64,000 nt of DNA from Mesostigma viride. Taxonomy: Eukaryota > Streptophyta > Mesostigmatophyceae > Mesostigmatales > Mesostigmataceae. Below are positions 21,001-35,789 of the stretch, piece after piece. Each line of letters begins with the position of its first letter. The first letter of the stretch is position 1. The DNA lies in assembly GCA_009746045.1 (NCBI GenBank), contig RPFO01000213.1, positions 11,073,593 through 11,137,592 of the forward strand, given 5' to 3'. Made by a program: the position numbers and the translations under genes. The notes under the pieces were generated by a model. The model had not been told where the DNA came from and made no database searches. It saw only the letters and a list, made by a program, of their open reading frames with translations.

Positions 21001-22493
21001 AACGTATAATATCGTATTATACCGTATCATACCGTATTATTCATTATACTCCACCGTGACCGTATAACGCGTATAACGTACGATCTCACTCTGCCTGCCC
21101 CTGCGATCGCGCCCGCCGTCGCTGCTTCCGAGCCTCCACAAGCTCAGTCGCAGCCGTCGCGGGGCTTCTTTGGCGATGCGAGCGGGCTTCCCAGGCTCTG
21201 GGAGGGGGGTCCCCCGCAGCGGATTCCAGTGCCAGACTGGAGCCTGGATGGTAGCCAGTTTTATGGTAAGGTGCCTGTCCCCACGGGCCCCATTTTCAAC
21301 ATGTGGCCTGAGGGTGCGCCTCCAACGGAGATCGGGGCGTCAGCTGTGGTGGCGGGTCCGTCGCGGTCTCCTGCGGTAGCGGGTCCGTCGCGGCCTCCTG
21401 TGGCGCCGGCGCCTCCTGCGCCCGTGCAGGATCCTACCCCTGTTTCGGTTCCTGCCCCTTCAGCTCCGCGCTCGCTGGCTGCGGTTGTTAGGGCCAGCGG
21501 CATTGATCATCGCTCCCTCCGCGCTACCGACTCCTTAAGGGAGTTGTCCCAGGGCGACCGGGAACGTGCCCCCTCTGTGGCGCATGCTATGCCGGAGTCG
21601 CGAGATTCGCCAGTTCCTGGGTACGGTATGTCTGCGCTCGCCTGCCGACAGTGTGACCTTAGACCGCGCGTCGCTGCTGAGCTGGCCATTTCGCCCATGT
21701 CCTATGGGTTCCCAGGTGTGTCGGGCGCCGCGGGACCGTAACCTACCCATTGATACTGATCGGCCTCCGTTTGACATGGTTATTGTATCAGATCCTGTGT
21801 TCCAGGGTGAGATCCTGGTTCGTCGCGTCCTCTATCGCTGGGCGAGGCGTCACAACGACTTGGACACCTACGGTGGTTACCAGTGGGCTTATCCTCCGCC
21901 TCTGGGCATTATGGCCTCGGATGCCCTTACGGTCGAGTACCCTGCCGCGCCTGGTGCTACGTATGGTGCGGTGCACCTGCAGCCCATCCTGGAGTGGGAT
22001 GCCCGCCGCCCAGTGCCTCTCCCGGGCCAGGGCCTGGATTCCCGTGGTCATCCTCCCCCTCGTGCTAGCGAGTATCTAGAGACGTTTGGGTCGCGACAGT
22101 GCGCTCGGCGGTGGCGTTCACGTGAGATTCGGCACATCAGGTTGTGGCCGGCTAATGTGGAGCCTCTGCTAGATCTGTTCTTCCCGACGGGTCTGCGTCA
22201 TCGGATCCGGTATCATCGCCTACTCCTTCGGGCTCTCTGTCTGATCGCGGTAGAGCCTTTCCTTCGGCTCTTTGCCTGTGGCTTCTTAGTAGACTGGGCT
22301 CGGGGCCAGGTGGTCCTAACGCAGCCGGCATAGGTATTACTGGGCCTTTCTGGGCCTTTTTCCTGATGGCGTGTGGGCCGATGTTCTTCTCACTGTAGAT
22401 AGGCATGATAACGCGGACGACGTGGCCCACTACCATGCGTATCTGGATGTTCTGCTGGCCTCGCGTGGTACCTACCAGACTGATGGCAACTAG
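18081..22493 (+). pseudogene. Extra 3' ORF of the Ty3/gypsy element (unknown protein)
   Basis: Begins at ATG 18081, directly after a good splice-acceptor-like stretch (CCCTCCCCTCCGCAG, ending 18075). Coding continues in four pieces: 18081-18635; 18646-19031 plus 21102-21741 after removing the hAT-type insertion; about 21742-22333 in another frame; and about 22335-22493, ending in TAG. Total coding is about 770 codons. The first part is acidic and globular-looking, then a Pro/Ala/Ser-rich linker with a short coiled coil (SAMQAQIQSLASAF), then a conserved-looking C-terminal block (for example YYWAFLGLFPDGVW). No known domain is recognised. Its place between pol and LTR is that of env or an accessory gene. 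It could alternatively be the gag of a second element or a captured host gene. Confidence 0.55.
19032..21093. mobile_element. hAT-type non-autonomous element
   Basis: 2062 bp with an exact 8-bp target duplication CCTGCCCC (19024-19031 and 21094-21101). Ends are CAGTGTGAGATCATACG and, inverted, CAGAGTGAGATCGTACG, with repeated subterminal CGGTATAATACG-like motifs, all hAT features. The interior is AT-rich, with a (TTAA)n stretch (20232-20274) and a ~50-bp direct repeat (20395 and 20471). No transposase is recognisable. Excision with one duplication copy restores the surrounding frame. Confidence 0.85.
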
Positions 22494-22854
22494 ATAGAGG
22501 AGGGCCTTATTAGGCCCGACCTGAGGGTGTTGTCCATCCGGTATATAGAGTCGCCCTCATATTCTGGCCAGTTGATTGGTCGTTCTTGGTCCTTGGTGCT
22601 GACTTTGTTCACTCTGTGTGTCCTGCCCAGTGCCGTCCCTCGATCCGGCAAGGCCTCTGTGCCAGGCAGTTAGGGGATCCTCCCACCAGGCTTGGTGCTG
22701 GTTAACCCTACACCACTCGGGGTGGAACCGAGTTAACTTGTTGGTGCTTTGTATCTGGGATGGCCTGTCGATTGTGTTGGTGTGTGCTGGGTGCGTTAGG
22801 TTCTTCCTACCCCTTGGTTTCCTCCCTGTGCGTAGGGCGAGGGCTCCCTACCTT

Positions 22855-22868
22855 TGTGGGGGGGGAGG
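22855..22868 (+). promoter_or_regulatory. Polypurine tract of the Ty3/gypsy element
   Basis: TGTGGGGGGGGAGG lies immediately before the LTR start, the expected position of the plus-strand primer. The same 14-mer occurs at 611 and 15424 in the same element. Confidence 0.65.
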
Positions 22869-23428
22869 TGTTACATCGCGTAACAATTCGTTGTAGTTAC
22901 GGACGTAAATTAGGTCTTTTGTCTCGGTCGTTCCTAGGTTTACGTGTAGTTTGTACTGGGACACTGTTGTCCTCGTAACAGTACCGTGGTGCATTGGATG
23001 CTTTTGGGCGTCGCGCCGCGTACTTTATTAGTGGTCCTTATCCTTCGGGTAGAATGTAGTGGACCAGCGTGCATCTGTGCATCTGTAGGCGAGGGCCATG
23101 TCGGCCCGAGCATGCTGCATGGACCGTTGGTGATCATTTATGCACGTTCTACCCATCGTGTTGGCACTCGGCGTGTGTTAAATGAATTAACACATATTAG
23201 CTTGGGTCATGGCAGTGTAGTTGTGTTTCCTTCCTCTATTCCTGGAGTAAACGGGTTTGTGTAAATGGCTTATGGCGTATTATAGTAGTAGCACATACGT
23301 AAATGCATTGAGATCTGGGTCGTCTCGTTCGTCTTTCGCTAGGGGTTTAACTAGAGGTGGCCTTACTAGTTTAGGTAGAGTTAGGCCGGGTAGAGGTAGA
23401 GGTGGCGGTAGAGGTTTAGGACGTAACA
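22869..23428 (+). repeat. 3' LTR of the Ty3/gypsy element
   Basis: Starts TGTTACATCGCG after the polypurine tract and ends GGACGTAACA, giving 6-bp inverted termini TGTTAC/GTAACA and a length of 560 bp. The end is inferred, because the 5' LTR is outside the window for comparison. Confidence 0.6.
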
Positions 23429-24159
23429 GCGGCCTAGCTGAAGCTTAGCAGCAGGGAAGTTTACCTTGGTGTCATCTAAGAGGCGGAGCTCAGGCGCGCG
23501 GGGGGGCGGCCGGGCCAAGGGCCAGGTGAGGGCCTCTGTTGTGGGGCTAATTCAGTCTACATAGACCAACAACGCGAGCCTCAACCGCGCCAGGCAGTCC
23601 AGCCAGAGTTGGGCAGTGATGCAGACTCCGGCTTCTCAATGAGCGTGATATCGTCGGCATTAATTAATCAATTAGCACGTGACTGCATCATGGGTGCCGA
23701 TATACAGAGTATTAAAAGGGACCTTCAAGCCCTATACACAATGAGAAGGGGGGGGGCGCCCGAGCTTCGATCTCTCACTGCCATAATTATAAGTGGCGGG
23801 CAGGCCACAGAGCGCGCTCTCTCCACATGCACCAGGGTGCCGGGGCGCAACACTCTGGGTGCAAGACAACCATGCAGGACCATATATAATACTGAGCAGC
23901 ATAGGCTGACGAGAGTAACTCCCTGCATGGGCGCAGCTCCAAATAGCCCTTCAAAAAGCCACGAGCCACGAGGTAGCCATGGCTGACGGCGGAGCTCATA
24001 ACTTTCACGCTTGGGCACCAAATTCGGCTGTGATTATCACAATCGCTTTGTCTTTCTAAGACGCACACGCTGATAAAATTTTCCGAAGCTATTGCACAAT
24101 ATATGACGTACGAGCAAACGCTCCTCGACGCAACGCAGCCTGGCGGCTGCGCTAGGCCA
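23429..24159. other. Non-coding stretch right of the gypsy LTR
   Basis: No convincing gene. A G9 run at 23749 and small ORFs without domain signals are all that is seen. Confidence 0.5.
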
Positions 24160-25550
24160 TGAAAATACGTCTGCAGCTCCAGCTGCAGCTTCGCCCTCAA
24201 GTCCGGCAGGCAGCGGTGACACTAGTCGCGCACTGGTGGTCGCCCCGCACCCTCCCGGGCTTCATGCCTCGCCTTCAGCCTCCGGCCTGAGCCCAAACGC
24301 AGCCGCCCAACCGAACCTAGCTGGTCTGAGTACGACTTTGACGTCGACTGGTTATTTTCCACCTTCGACGTCAACAGACCCGGCTTTTTCGACTGGCCAC
24401 ACATCCGGATCCTGGAGCTTTTGTTGTATATGGGTCGTACGCCTCCCTTCTTGACCTGTGCCAGCACCTCCAACGCCATAAATGCATGCTTCCGCAGCCA
24501 GTCTGACGGCCAATTTCAGCCCCGGCACGCACCTGACCTGTCTGGCTGGTCACGACCGCGCCTTCAGCTTGCTGCCCTCTTTTCCATCCTTCAGCGCTGT
24601 TCCGCGGACCTCTGGAAACCCATCCCCTTGACCGAATCCACCCCCCTCCTCCACCTCCACGAAGCCATCTCACAGCACGTCACGCCCCTAGCTGCAGATG
24701 TGGCAGCTGTGGGTCGCACGCCGGCTGCTGAGCTCCCTACCATGATCCCCACCGCCACCGCCACCCTCCTCGCCTCCCCTCCCCCCCACCTCCGCCTCCA
24801 CCGACTCCATCACCGCCCACTGCCCAGCTCCGCGACATCGACCAGCACCTTAAGGACAATGCCATCGCCCTCGAGGTCCTGCAAAACACCGCAGGCCTTA
24901 CCGCCCAGGCGGTGAAGGACCTTGCCGCCAAGCCCGCCTCAGCTGGCCTGGCTGGCGACGCTCCTCCCATCCCGACCTGGGCGGACATGCTTAAGCAGCA
25001 CACCACCACCACCTCCGCCGTCGCAGCACTGTCAGCTCCAGCAGCAGACGCTCGCTGACCTCCGCGAGGAGGCAGAGCTCGCCAAGCGCAGCCTCAACGT
25101 CATCGTCAAGAACTTCGCCCTCAGTTGTGGAAGGTGAGAATTAATTCCGAGAAGCTTGCAGTGACGTGCGTTTGAGTCTTTGAGAGAGAAATTCTTGGTC
25201 GCATGGGCCTTACTACTGGTGAGATCGAGCTGGTCGCCCACCGCCTTCCCCGCGCGCGGGGTAAGGCAGGGGCGCCCCCGCTCCTTCTCACCCGGCCGGC
25301 GGACAAGATTTCTTTTCTCAGACGCCGCAAGCGGCTCGAGAAGACTCACTTCACCCTTCAACGACGACTTGACCCTGCCTGGCGCAGCAACAACGGCGAC
25401 GGGAGCTATGGCCGACCTACCTCCACTCTCCAGCTCCGGCAGACCAAGGCGGGGAAGCCGGTGTACTGGAAGGGGGCGGCCATCTACGTCGGCCACAAGC
25501 CCTGGCATGCGACCCCCGCGGCCCCAGCGACTCCAGACGCCCCAGCTTAG
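24160..25550 (+). pseudogene. LINE ORF1-like relic
   Basis: Broken into several frames. A Pro/Ser/Thr-rich N-terminal part is followed by an acidic segment with aromatic residues (YDFDVDWLFSTFDV, ~24330), Pro-rich stretches, and then a region resembling L1-type ORF1 RNA-binding proteins: a coiled part (LREEAELAKRSLNVIVKNF, ~25060-25118) and, from ~25170, a block with LLTRPADKISFLRRRKRL and DPAWR, ending at TAG 25548-25550. ORF1 proteins coat LINE RNA. No ORF2 follows, so the copy is truncated or rearranged. The family call rests on the layout of this C-terminal block only. Confidence 0.45.
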
Positions 25551-25559
25551 GGGAATACA

Positions 25560-26190
25560 GCAGTAGTAGTGTAGAATAGATAGACCGTGGCCAGGTACAT
25601 GTACGCCTACTACATGCACTATCCCATCTGATTCACGAGCATTAAATTTAGCCATGTACATGTGTGCCTATGATGTGCCACACTTCAGATGATGCCTAGC
25701 TTTATTTAGTTCTGCTGTGCCCATGCAGAGAGCTGCTCTCTGCTGAGATGCCACGCTCTAGCTCTTGTATAGCCATGATGATCTTTCCCCCCCATGACAG
25801 GCTCCCCTTAGCAGGGTTGAGCTTGAGACTTTGGGGGGCCGGTGCAGGTGCCGGCTTGGTGCACCTAGAGCAAGTGTCGTTTACATTCCCACCCTCGCAG
25901 GAAAGTAGCTTAGAATGTATGATAGTAGGCCATATGCCCCTTCTCTGGGATATGTGCTACATATACTCCCAACGGAGTTATGTTCCTACTAGTAAATTAA
26001 TAGGCTGACGCATAGCTTTATATCTTATATGTCGTGGGCATAGATGAGGCCGCAAGTAAATTCTGCTGCATGGTTCATCGGCCCCCCCTCCCCATGCCCT
26101 AAGGCTCATTCTTAATCACTAAGCCGGCCAGGTTCGCGGCCAGCCAGCTCAGAGGAGCAAAGCGGGCGCATATATGCCTGGCGCATAACA
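25560..26190. other. Non-coding spacer
   Basis: AT-richer sequence after the LINE ORF1 relic; no ORF with coding character, RNA gene or terminal repeat seen. Confidence 0.5.
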
Positions 26191-26194
26191 TAAT

Positions 26195-26830
26195 CCTGCA
26201 CTACAGTTAAGAATAAACAGGTACGGTGACAGGACGCAACCTTGCCAGACGCCGGCCTGCCTGCAGTGGACATGGCGGGGTAATGCCGTGTTGAGTGCGC
26301 ACCGAGGTGGTTGACCCCGGCATACAGCGGGCGGATGACAGCAATATTCAGTCAGGCCGGGGGTGGGTACGCGAGCGCGAGCGAGGACAGCCCAGAGAGC
26401 GGCCCAGCGGACAGAATCGAACGCCTTGAAGAAGTTGAAGATCAGGATGGCGGGGTTAACTCACCAGGCTGCAGGAGCGCGATCTCCTCCGAAACTCATC
26501 TGCCATTACAGTAGAGGACAGCTCGGATGAGGATTACATCCCCATCTAGTGCTTAACGGTTGGGGGATGATGCAGACGATATTTGTTTAAACTTTTGTGT
26601 AATTATTTTTCTAATGAGATTAGCATAGTACTCCGTGGCATGCCTCTGCGCATGACACGCAAGTACTTACTTACTTACTTACTTGGAGGCGCTGCGCGAC
26701 AAAGATGGCCATGACTGTGTTGCAAGCGCCCAGGCCGAAAGCCCATTTGGCTCTCCCCAAGGTGATGGCCGAGAGCAGAGCGCAAAGGCGGTTGAGGATC
26801 ATGCACAACTGAAGCACTGTTGTCTGCTGG
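26195..26830 (-). pseudogene. Decayed LINE reverse-transcriptase relic
   Basis: Two blocks, about 26195-26460 and 26680-26830, are recognisably similar on the same strand to the RT of the LINE at 38750-39145, including the stretch AACAGGTAYGGTGACAGGAC and GGCCATGACTGTGTTGCAA. Many substitutions and a ~215-bp intervening stretch (26465-26680, ending in a (CTTA)n run) show an old copy. Confidence 0.55.
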
Positions 26831-28534
26831 GCTTTACCTCATCTAGGTCGTAGTTCCTTTTCTATTAGTTGTGTTGTTCGTTTGCCTTGGGGGATTTTGT
26901 AAAGGTAACTTTCTCTGGGGGTACTACCCCCAACCGCGTTGGTGGTGCATTAGCTATAAAACTTTGAAAGTCGTGCTAATTATATGACAAGTTGACAACG
27001 CGTGTAGAACGATGGGCCGGCCAACCGACTATACGTCCAAACCATATTATATTGCCATTTGCCACCGTTGTGAAATTTATCATATGGGAATGGCTGCCCC
27101 TGGCACTTTTAAGTCGTATATGAGACCTAAGATGTCTCAACTTTCAACACCCACCCACGGTGTTGCGCGTACAATGCTTGTACCACACGATCATCTGCAT
27201 GCAACATATAGAGCTTGAGCACATATTCATGGTCTTGCTCGATGGCCAGGCAACCACGTTACTCGACTGCTAAACTCTATTGTGATAATCAAGGATGTCT
27301 GCTCAATCAAGCTTTGTTTCAACAGTCGTCTCTTTAACGGTCATCAAGGGTCTCTCATCACTGACGATGTAAGATCTCTGGCCTGCTGCATGACTCCTGT
27401 CTCCACGCGACTCAGTCATGTGCTTGTTTACGTCTCCACGCGACATGCGGCGCTCTCCATTCAGGAGACCAAAGGCAGCACCTGCCGCAGGTGAATTCGT
27501 AGATATATGGCAAGTGTACGGAAATATTATTATCGTTTCAAATAATTGAATATATATGGCACCAGGCATGCAGCCCAACGCTACCCCCGACAAACAATGG
27601 ACCCAAACCACAATTGCCTCTCCATTCCAATAAAAATACCCATGTGCATCCCGAGTTCCCCAAACCCGACACACACCCAGCCCCACCCCCTCAATTAACG
27701 GGCCCCCCCCCCCCCCCCCCCCCCTGGCCCCTGACCACCCCTCCCCCTCCCCGATCCATTTTCTCCGTCTCCATCGGTCCCTCCCCGCTTTCTACCAAGC
27801 ACCACACATCGAACGATCCATAGCCCACCCAGTAAGTCACAGTCAACCCTCCTCCCTTCTTCCACAAGCACGGGCAAAAGGCACAACGTCAACATGACAA
27901 CGTACACAAAAGCAAAAACATGATGTCCATAGCATTCAAGCCAGCATAGAATGCAAGCAGCGAGCACAGAATGCAAGCAGCGAGCCTAGCACGCTACTAA
28001 AGTAGTGAGCAGTACCAATTATTATGCCCCGTTAGCAGTGTGACCAAAACGACTCCCGGGCGTAGTAATGACTATATACGTGGAATGGTGGGCAGCGTCT
28101 AATGTATAGTAGCCCCCAGTGTCACCTCAGAAGTCCACAGTGTCTAACTACTCGAATAGATTATTACTACCATTAGTCTAGTTGATAGTCCCAAGTGGCA
28201 GTCCACAGCATTCAGTTGAATCAGTTCCCATTCAAAGACATTACTGCATTACCTGATGCCTGCAGCAGCGTTGCTATCGCGTCTTGCATCTGCGAGCCGT
28301 GCAGCGTCATCAAATCAACCCGTCATCAAACCTCATCCTGGGGTTTGCATATTCACCTCAAGCTTATAGCAAACTTACAGCATACTAACCTCAAGGTCTG
28401 CATATTCACCTCAAGCTTACGTACCACGGCTAGTTTGTAACCCAAACGATGTGCATGCCTGATGGATAGGTACCATCTTCGCCCCAGGCATCACCCATTC
28501 GCCCACAGCCTGGCTGACGGGAGCTTATAGCCCA
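26831..28534. other. Non-coding spacer with a C22 run
   Basis: No gene recognised. It contains a 22-base C homopolymer (27703-27724) in a C-rich stretch and a short direct repeat near 27950-27980. Confidence 0.5.
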
Positions 28535-28945
28535 GATCTTACCTAGCTAGGAGGATATCTGATCTTACTGAGGAGGATAGCGGATGTTACTTAGTAAGAG
28601 GCTGGCGGGTCTTACTTAGGAGGATAACGGATCTTGTTTAGGAGGTAAGTGGAATGGCGCGGTACGGTCAGCTTACCTAGGAGGCTAGTGGCATAGCTTG
28701 GTAAGATCATGTTACCTCGGAGGCTTGTGGAGTCGCTAGGGACAGTCATCTTACCGAGGAGGCTTAGTAGTGGGATACATAGGTACGATGATCTCACCTC
28801 GGAGGCTAGTGGAGTCGCTAGCTAGCTAGGTACGGTCATCTTACCGAGGAGGCTTAGTAGTGGGATACATAGGTACGATGATCTCACCTCGGAGGCTAGT
28901 GGAGTCGCTAGCTAGCTAGGTACGGTCATCTTACCGAGGAGGCTA
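28535..28945 (-). repeat. Array of 12 splice-donor-like motifs
   Basis: On the minus strand the motif CCTCCNNGGTAAG (or TAACAT, GTGAG variants) recurs about twelve times every 22-46 bp. The right part is a clean 90-bp tandem unit (starts 28746, 28836, partial 28926). Each motif matches a 5' splice-site consensus. The last copy borders a possible exon at about 28935-29005 (minus strand, ...VLQRFVALGTFSLLG then GTAAG). Confidence 0.6.
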
Positions 28946-29034
28946 AACGTCCCGAGCGCGACGAATCTCTGGAGCACGTGCCGGTCGTGCCCCGGCTTCC
29001 TCTGCATGGCAGCAAGATGGGCCGCACGCGAGGT

Positions 29035-29105
29035 AGCAAGGGAGGCAGAGAGGGAGGCAGCCAGGGAGGCAGCGAGGGAGGCAGCAAGGGAGGCAGCGAG
29101 GGGGG
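29035..29105 (+). repeat. Short GGCAGCGAGGGA minisatellite
   Basis: About six imperfect 12-bp units of purine-rich sequence. Frames through it give Ala/Arg/Glu or Gly/Ser repeats without coding meaning. Confidence 0.7.
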
Positions 29106-29261
29106 AGTCGTTCATGTCATATCGCAAGGGAAACGACTCAGAGAGACCTGCACGTATGCGCACGCGAATTTCGAGTATAAAGGACGTACAACCGCACAAG
29201 CCGCGCAAGAAGAACATACAGCATAAATAGATAACACTCGCACCTAAGCATGCACGAGCAC

Positions 29262-30113
29262 CCCACCATCACCATCACCATCACCATCACCATCACCATC
29301 ACCATCACCATCACCATCACCATCACCATCACCATCACCATCACCATCACCATCACCATCACCATCACCATCACCATCACCATCACCATCACCATCACCA
29401 TCACCATCACCATCACCATCACCATCACCATCACCATCACCATCACCATCACCATCACCATCACCATCACCATCACCATCACCATCACCATCACCATCAC
29501 CATCACCATCACCATCACCATCACCATCACCATCACCATCACCATCACCATCACCATCACCATCACCATCACCATCACCATCACCATCACCATCACCATC
29601 ACCATCACCATCACCATCACCATCACCATCACCATCACCATCACCATCACCATCACCATCACCATCACCATCACCATCACCATCACCATCACCATCACCA
29701 TCACCATCACCATCACCATCACCATCACCATCACCATCACCATCACCATCACCATCACCATCACCATCACCATCACCATCACCATCACCATCACCATCAC
29801 CATCACCATCACCATCACCATCACCATCACCATCACCATCACCATCACCATCACCATCACCATCACCATCACCATCACCATCACCATCACCATCACCATC
29901 ACCATCACCATCACCATCACCATCACCATCACCATCACCATCACCATCACCATCACCATCACCATCACCATCACCATCACCATCACCATCACCATCACCA
30001 TCACCATCACCATCACCATCACCATCACCATCACCATCACCATCACCATCACTATCACCATCACCATCACCATGACCATGACCATGACCATGACCATGAC
30101 CATCACCATCACG
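29262..30113. repeat. (CACCAT)n microsatellite, about 850 bp
   Basis: Roughly 140 hexamer units, nearly uninterrupted; the right end carries a CACTAT variant and five CATGAC units (30070-30103). Long ORFs on both strands (Thr-Ile, Met-Val, Gly-Asp dipeptides) are by-products of the repeat. Confidence 0.95.
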
Positions 30114-31997
30114 CCCGCGTAGCGCAAGCACACGGCAAGCGCATCAAGATGGGATACATACACCGCCAGGAGCCATAATTAGCGTGAGCATTGGTCAACG
30201 CCACCAGCTGCAGGAGTACCGGCGCCCGAGCCCCCCCCAGGCATGGCTGAACACACACACACACACTAATAAGCAGACGTATGTGGCTGACACATACATG
30301 GCAAGCATATCTGGCGGTTGCCTTGACTCTTGAGACGCTTCCAATGCTTGTCACGCAGCGTGCTCGGATAAGAGCAAGCCGAGGCACACGGTGACGGTGC
30401 TAGATTCATAAGCCAGGATAAAGTTATCGGGCGCACGAGCGGCACCTGCAAGGGATTAAAATGTAAAGCCAGACTGCATGCTAGGTAGCTCAATTCCAGT
30501 TTGTGAGCCATTTTGCCGGGCCATTGCACTTTGCCAAAGATGTCTGTGCCTATGTGTGGCAGACCTGTGCGCGCAGGGAAGTGACTACAAATTCCCTTTA
30601 GAAAAGAACAACAGTGCCTTGGAGGCTTGTGTGGCACGGATGAGGGCCATTGTGAACCTGTGACCTACCCCAGCTACCCAACCAACCATACTGCCATAGC
30701 CCTTGGCTCAGCCACCGCATGGCAAGCGATGAGGGTACCTAAGGCCTGCCCGCCATCCCCTTTCGGTGCACCCATCCAACCCAGCCACGCAGCAAGAAAC
30801 ATCACCCTATCCATTGAAAAACGTTTTGAAAAAGAAAAGCTAAAATGGAATAAAGCGTTTTTAGTCCTCTTAAGCAATCTGCTACCCAGTCCGCAGGCAT
30901 TGGACCTCGCGCGAGGTTACTATCCGCGTTGCGGGAACCACTACGGGTTTGTCTCTCTCACTCACAAACATGCACCCGCGCGCTAACCACGCGGTCGCGT
31001 AGTCCACTCACCACATTACTTCTGAGGAGTCCTCTACACAAGCCTCGCTGAGAAGGGCTTGGCCACGGTTGAAGAAGCCGACTCGAAATATCAGTTATCA
31101 TGTTCGATGTGTGTGCCTGACTCAGCCCATATGAAATAGACGCCCACTGTGGCCCGCCATGTCTTATGGTACGTTATCTAGTGGCCCTGAGGATCTTGGA
31201 ATACCCTGCATGATCTTATGGTCCCAGGCTGCACAATTCAAGGAACCAACACTGCTTGATGGCACTAATCGACGTTCCGATTTCTCATCGGGACAGCCGG
31301 GTGCCAGTAAGTAGAGTGCCAAGAAACACATCAGCAGTGGCAGGTACTGGTAGATTAAATTGCACGTGATGGACAAAGTGAGCGTTATCCTGGCAGCAAG
31401 TGGCCCCATGTGGTTGTGTGTTTCAGTACGAACTACTTAGTTTTTTTGGGGGTCTCCTTGAGATTAAGCCCTAAACCGTCCGCAGTTAGGTGCGAAAGTT
31501 CTACTTAGGTGCGAAATGCCGGGCGCCTCGCCCGCTGGTTGCTTTATATGTATATATATATATAGAGAGAGAGAGAGCAGCCACTTGGGCCAAGTGGCGT
31601 AGGACGAGGGGCGTGCCGGATGCCAGTAATGAAATATGGCGTAACATGGAGCGTGCCGGATGCCAGTAATGAAATATGGCGTAACATGGAGCGTGCCGGA
31701 TGCCAGTAATGAAATATTGCATGGCATGGAGTGTGAAAATAATGAAATATGTATTATGAAATGGAAGTTACCATCAGACTGTACCAGGAGAGATTCAGAC
31801 ACCAAAAACAAAGTACTTCAGCTAGTAGTACATAGAAAAACAAGTGTTGGATGCCAAAATTAAGATGCTTCTCAAAGTAAATCAAGTGTGTCGGATGCCA
31901 ATAATAAGATACTATGCCTCACGATTCTGTTCATGAACGTATAATTTCGAGTTAAAGATACAATCTGTAAAATACTAGTCGGACGCCAGCGCCTCAC
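30114..31997. other. Spacer downstream of the ankyrin gene
   Basis: No exon could be supported, although the ankyrin gene must continue this way because its last visible exon ends in a donor. It contains a TA/GA stretch (31548-31577) and a three-copy 40-bp repeat. Confidence 0.45.
31611..31730. repeat. 40-bp tandem repeat, three copies
   Basis: Units beginning GCGTGCCGGATGCCAGTAAT at 31611, 31651 and 31691; the third diverges at its end. Confidence 0.85.

Positions 31998-35789
<3,792 letters not shown>

Larger units (their letters stand above)
1..23428 (+). mobile_element. Ty3/gypsy chromovirus, degenerate, with nested insertions
   Basis: Parts appear in the order gag (CCHC knuckle), protease, RT with YLDD, RNase H, integrase, chromodomain, an extra 3' ORF, a purine tract and a 3' LTR. 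The 5' LTR lies left of the window. Protease-RT-RNase H-integrase order and the chromodomain place it in Ty3/gypsy chromoviruses. Pol changes frame at least seven times, so the copy is dead. Internal insertions are the 12-kb block at 672-12763, a LINE tail (13986-14232), a TA-flanked TIR element (17144-18029) and a hAT-type element (19032-21093). Without them the element would be about 8 kb or more. That the 18081-22493 ORF belongs to this element is inferred from the ~75-bp gap to pol (once the TIR element is removed), the common strand and the shared LTR. Confidence 0.85.

Noticed and set aside
20623-21030. Minus-strand ORF inside the hAT-type element as a transposase or captured exon
   Set aside because: Only a short GC-rich part looks coding and no transposase motif or clear splice sites were found.
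28746-28925. CRISPR-like or centromeric repeat
   Set aside because: Only two full 90-bp units plus older relatives, with no spacers; better described as a local tandem duplication.
29138-30163. Long ORFs of Met-Val, Gly-Asp and Thr-Ile dipeptides on both strands
   Set aside because: They are translations of the (CACCAT)n microsatellite; all frames are open by composition.
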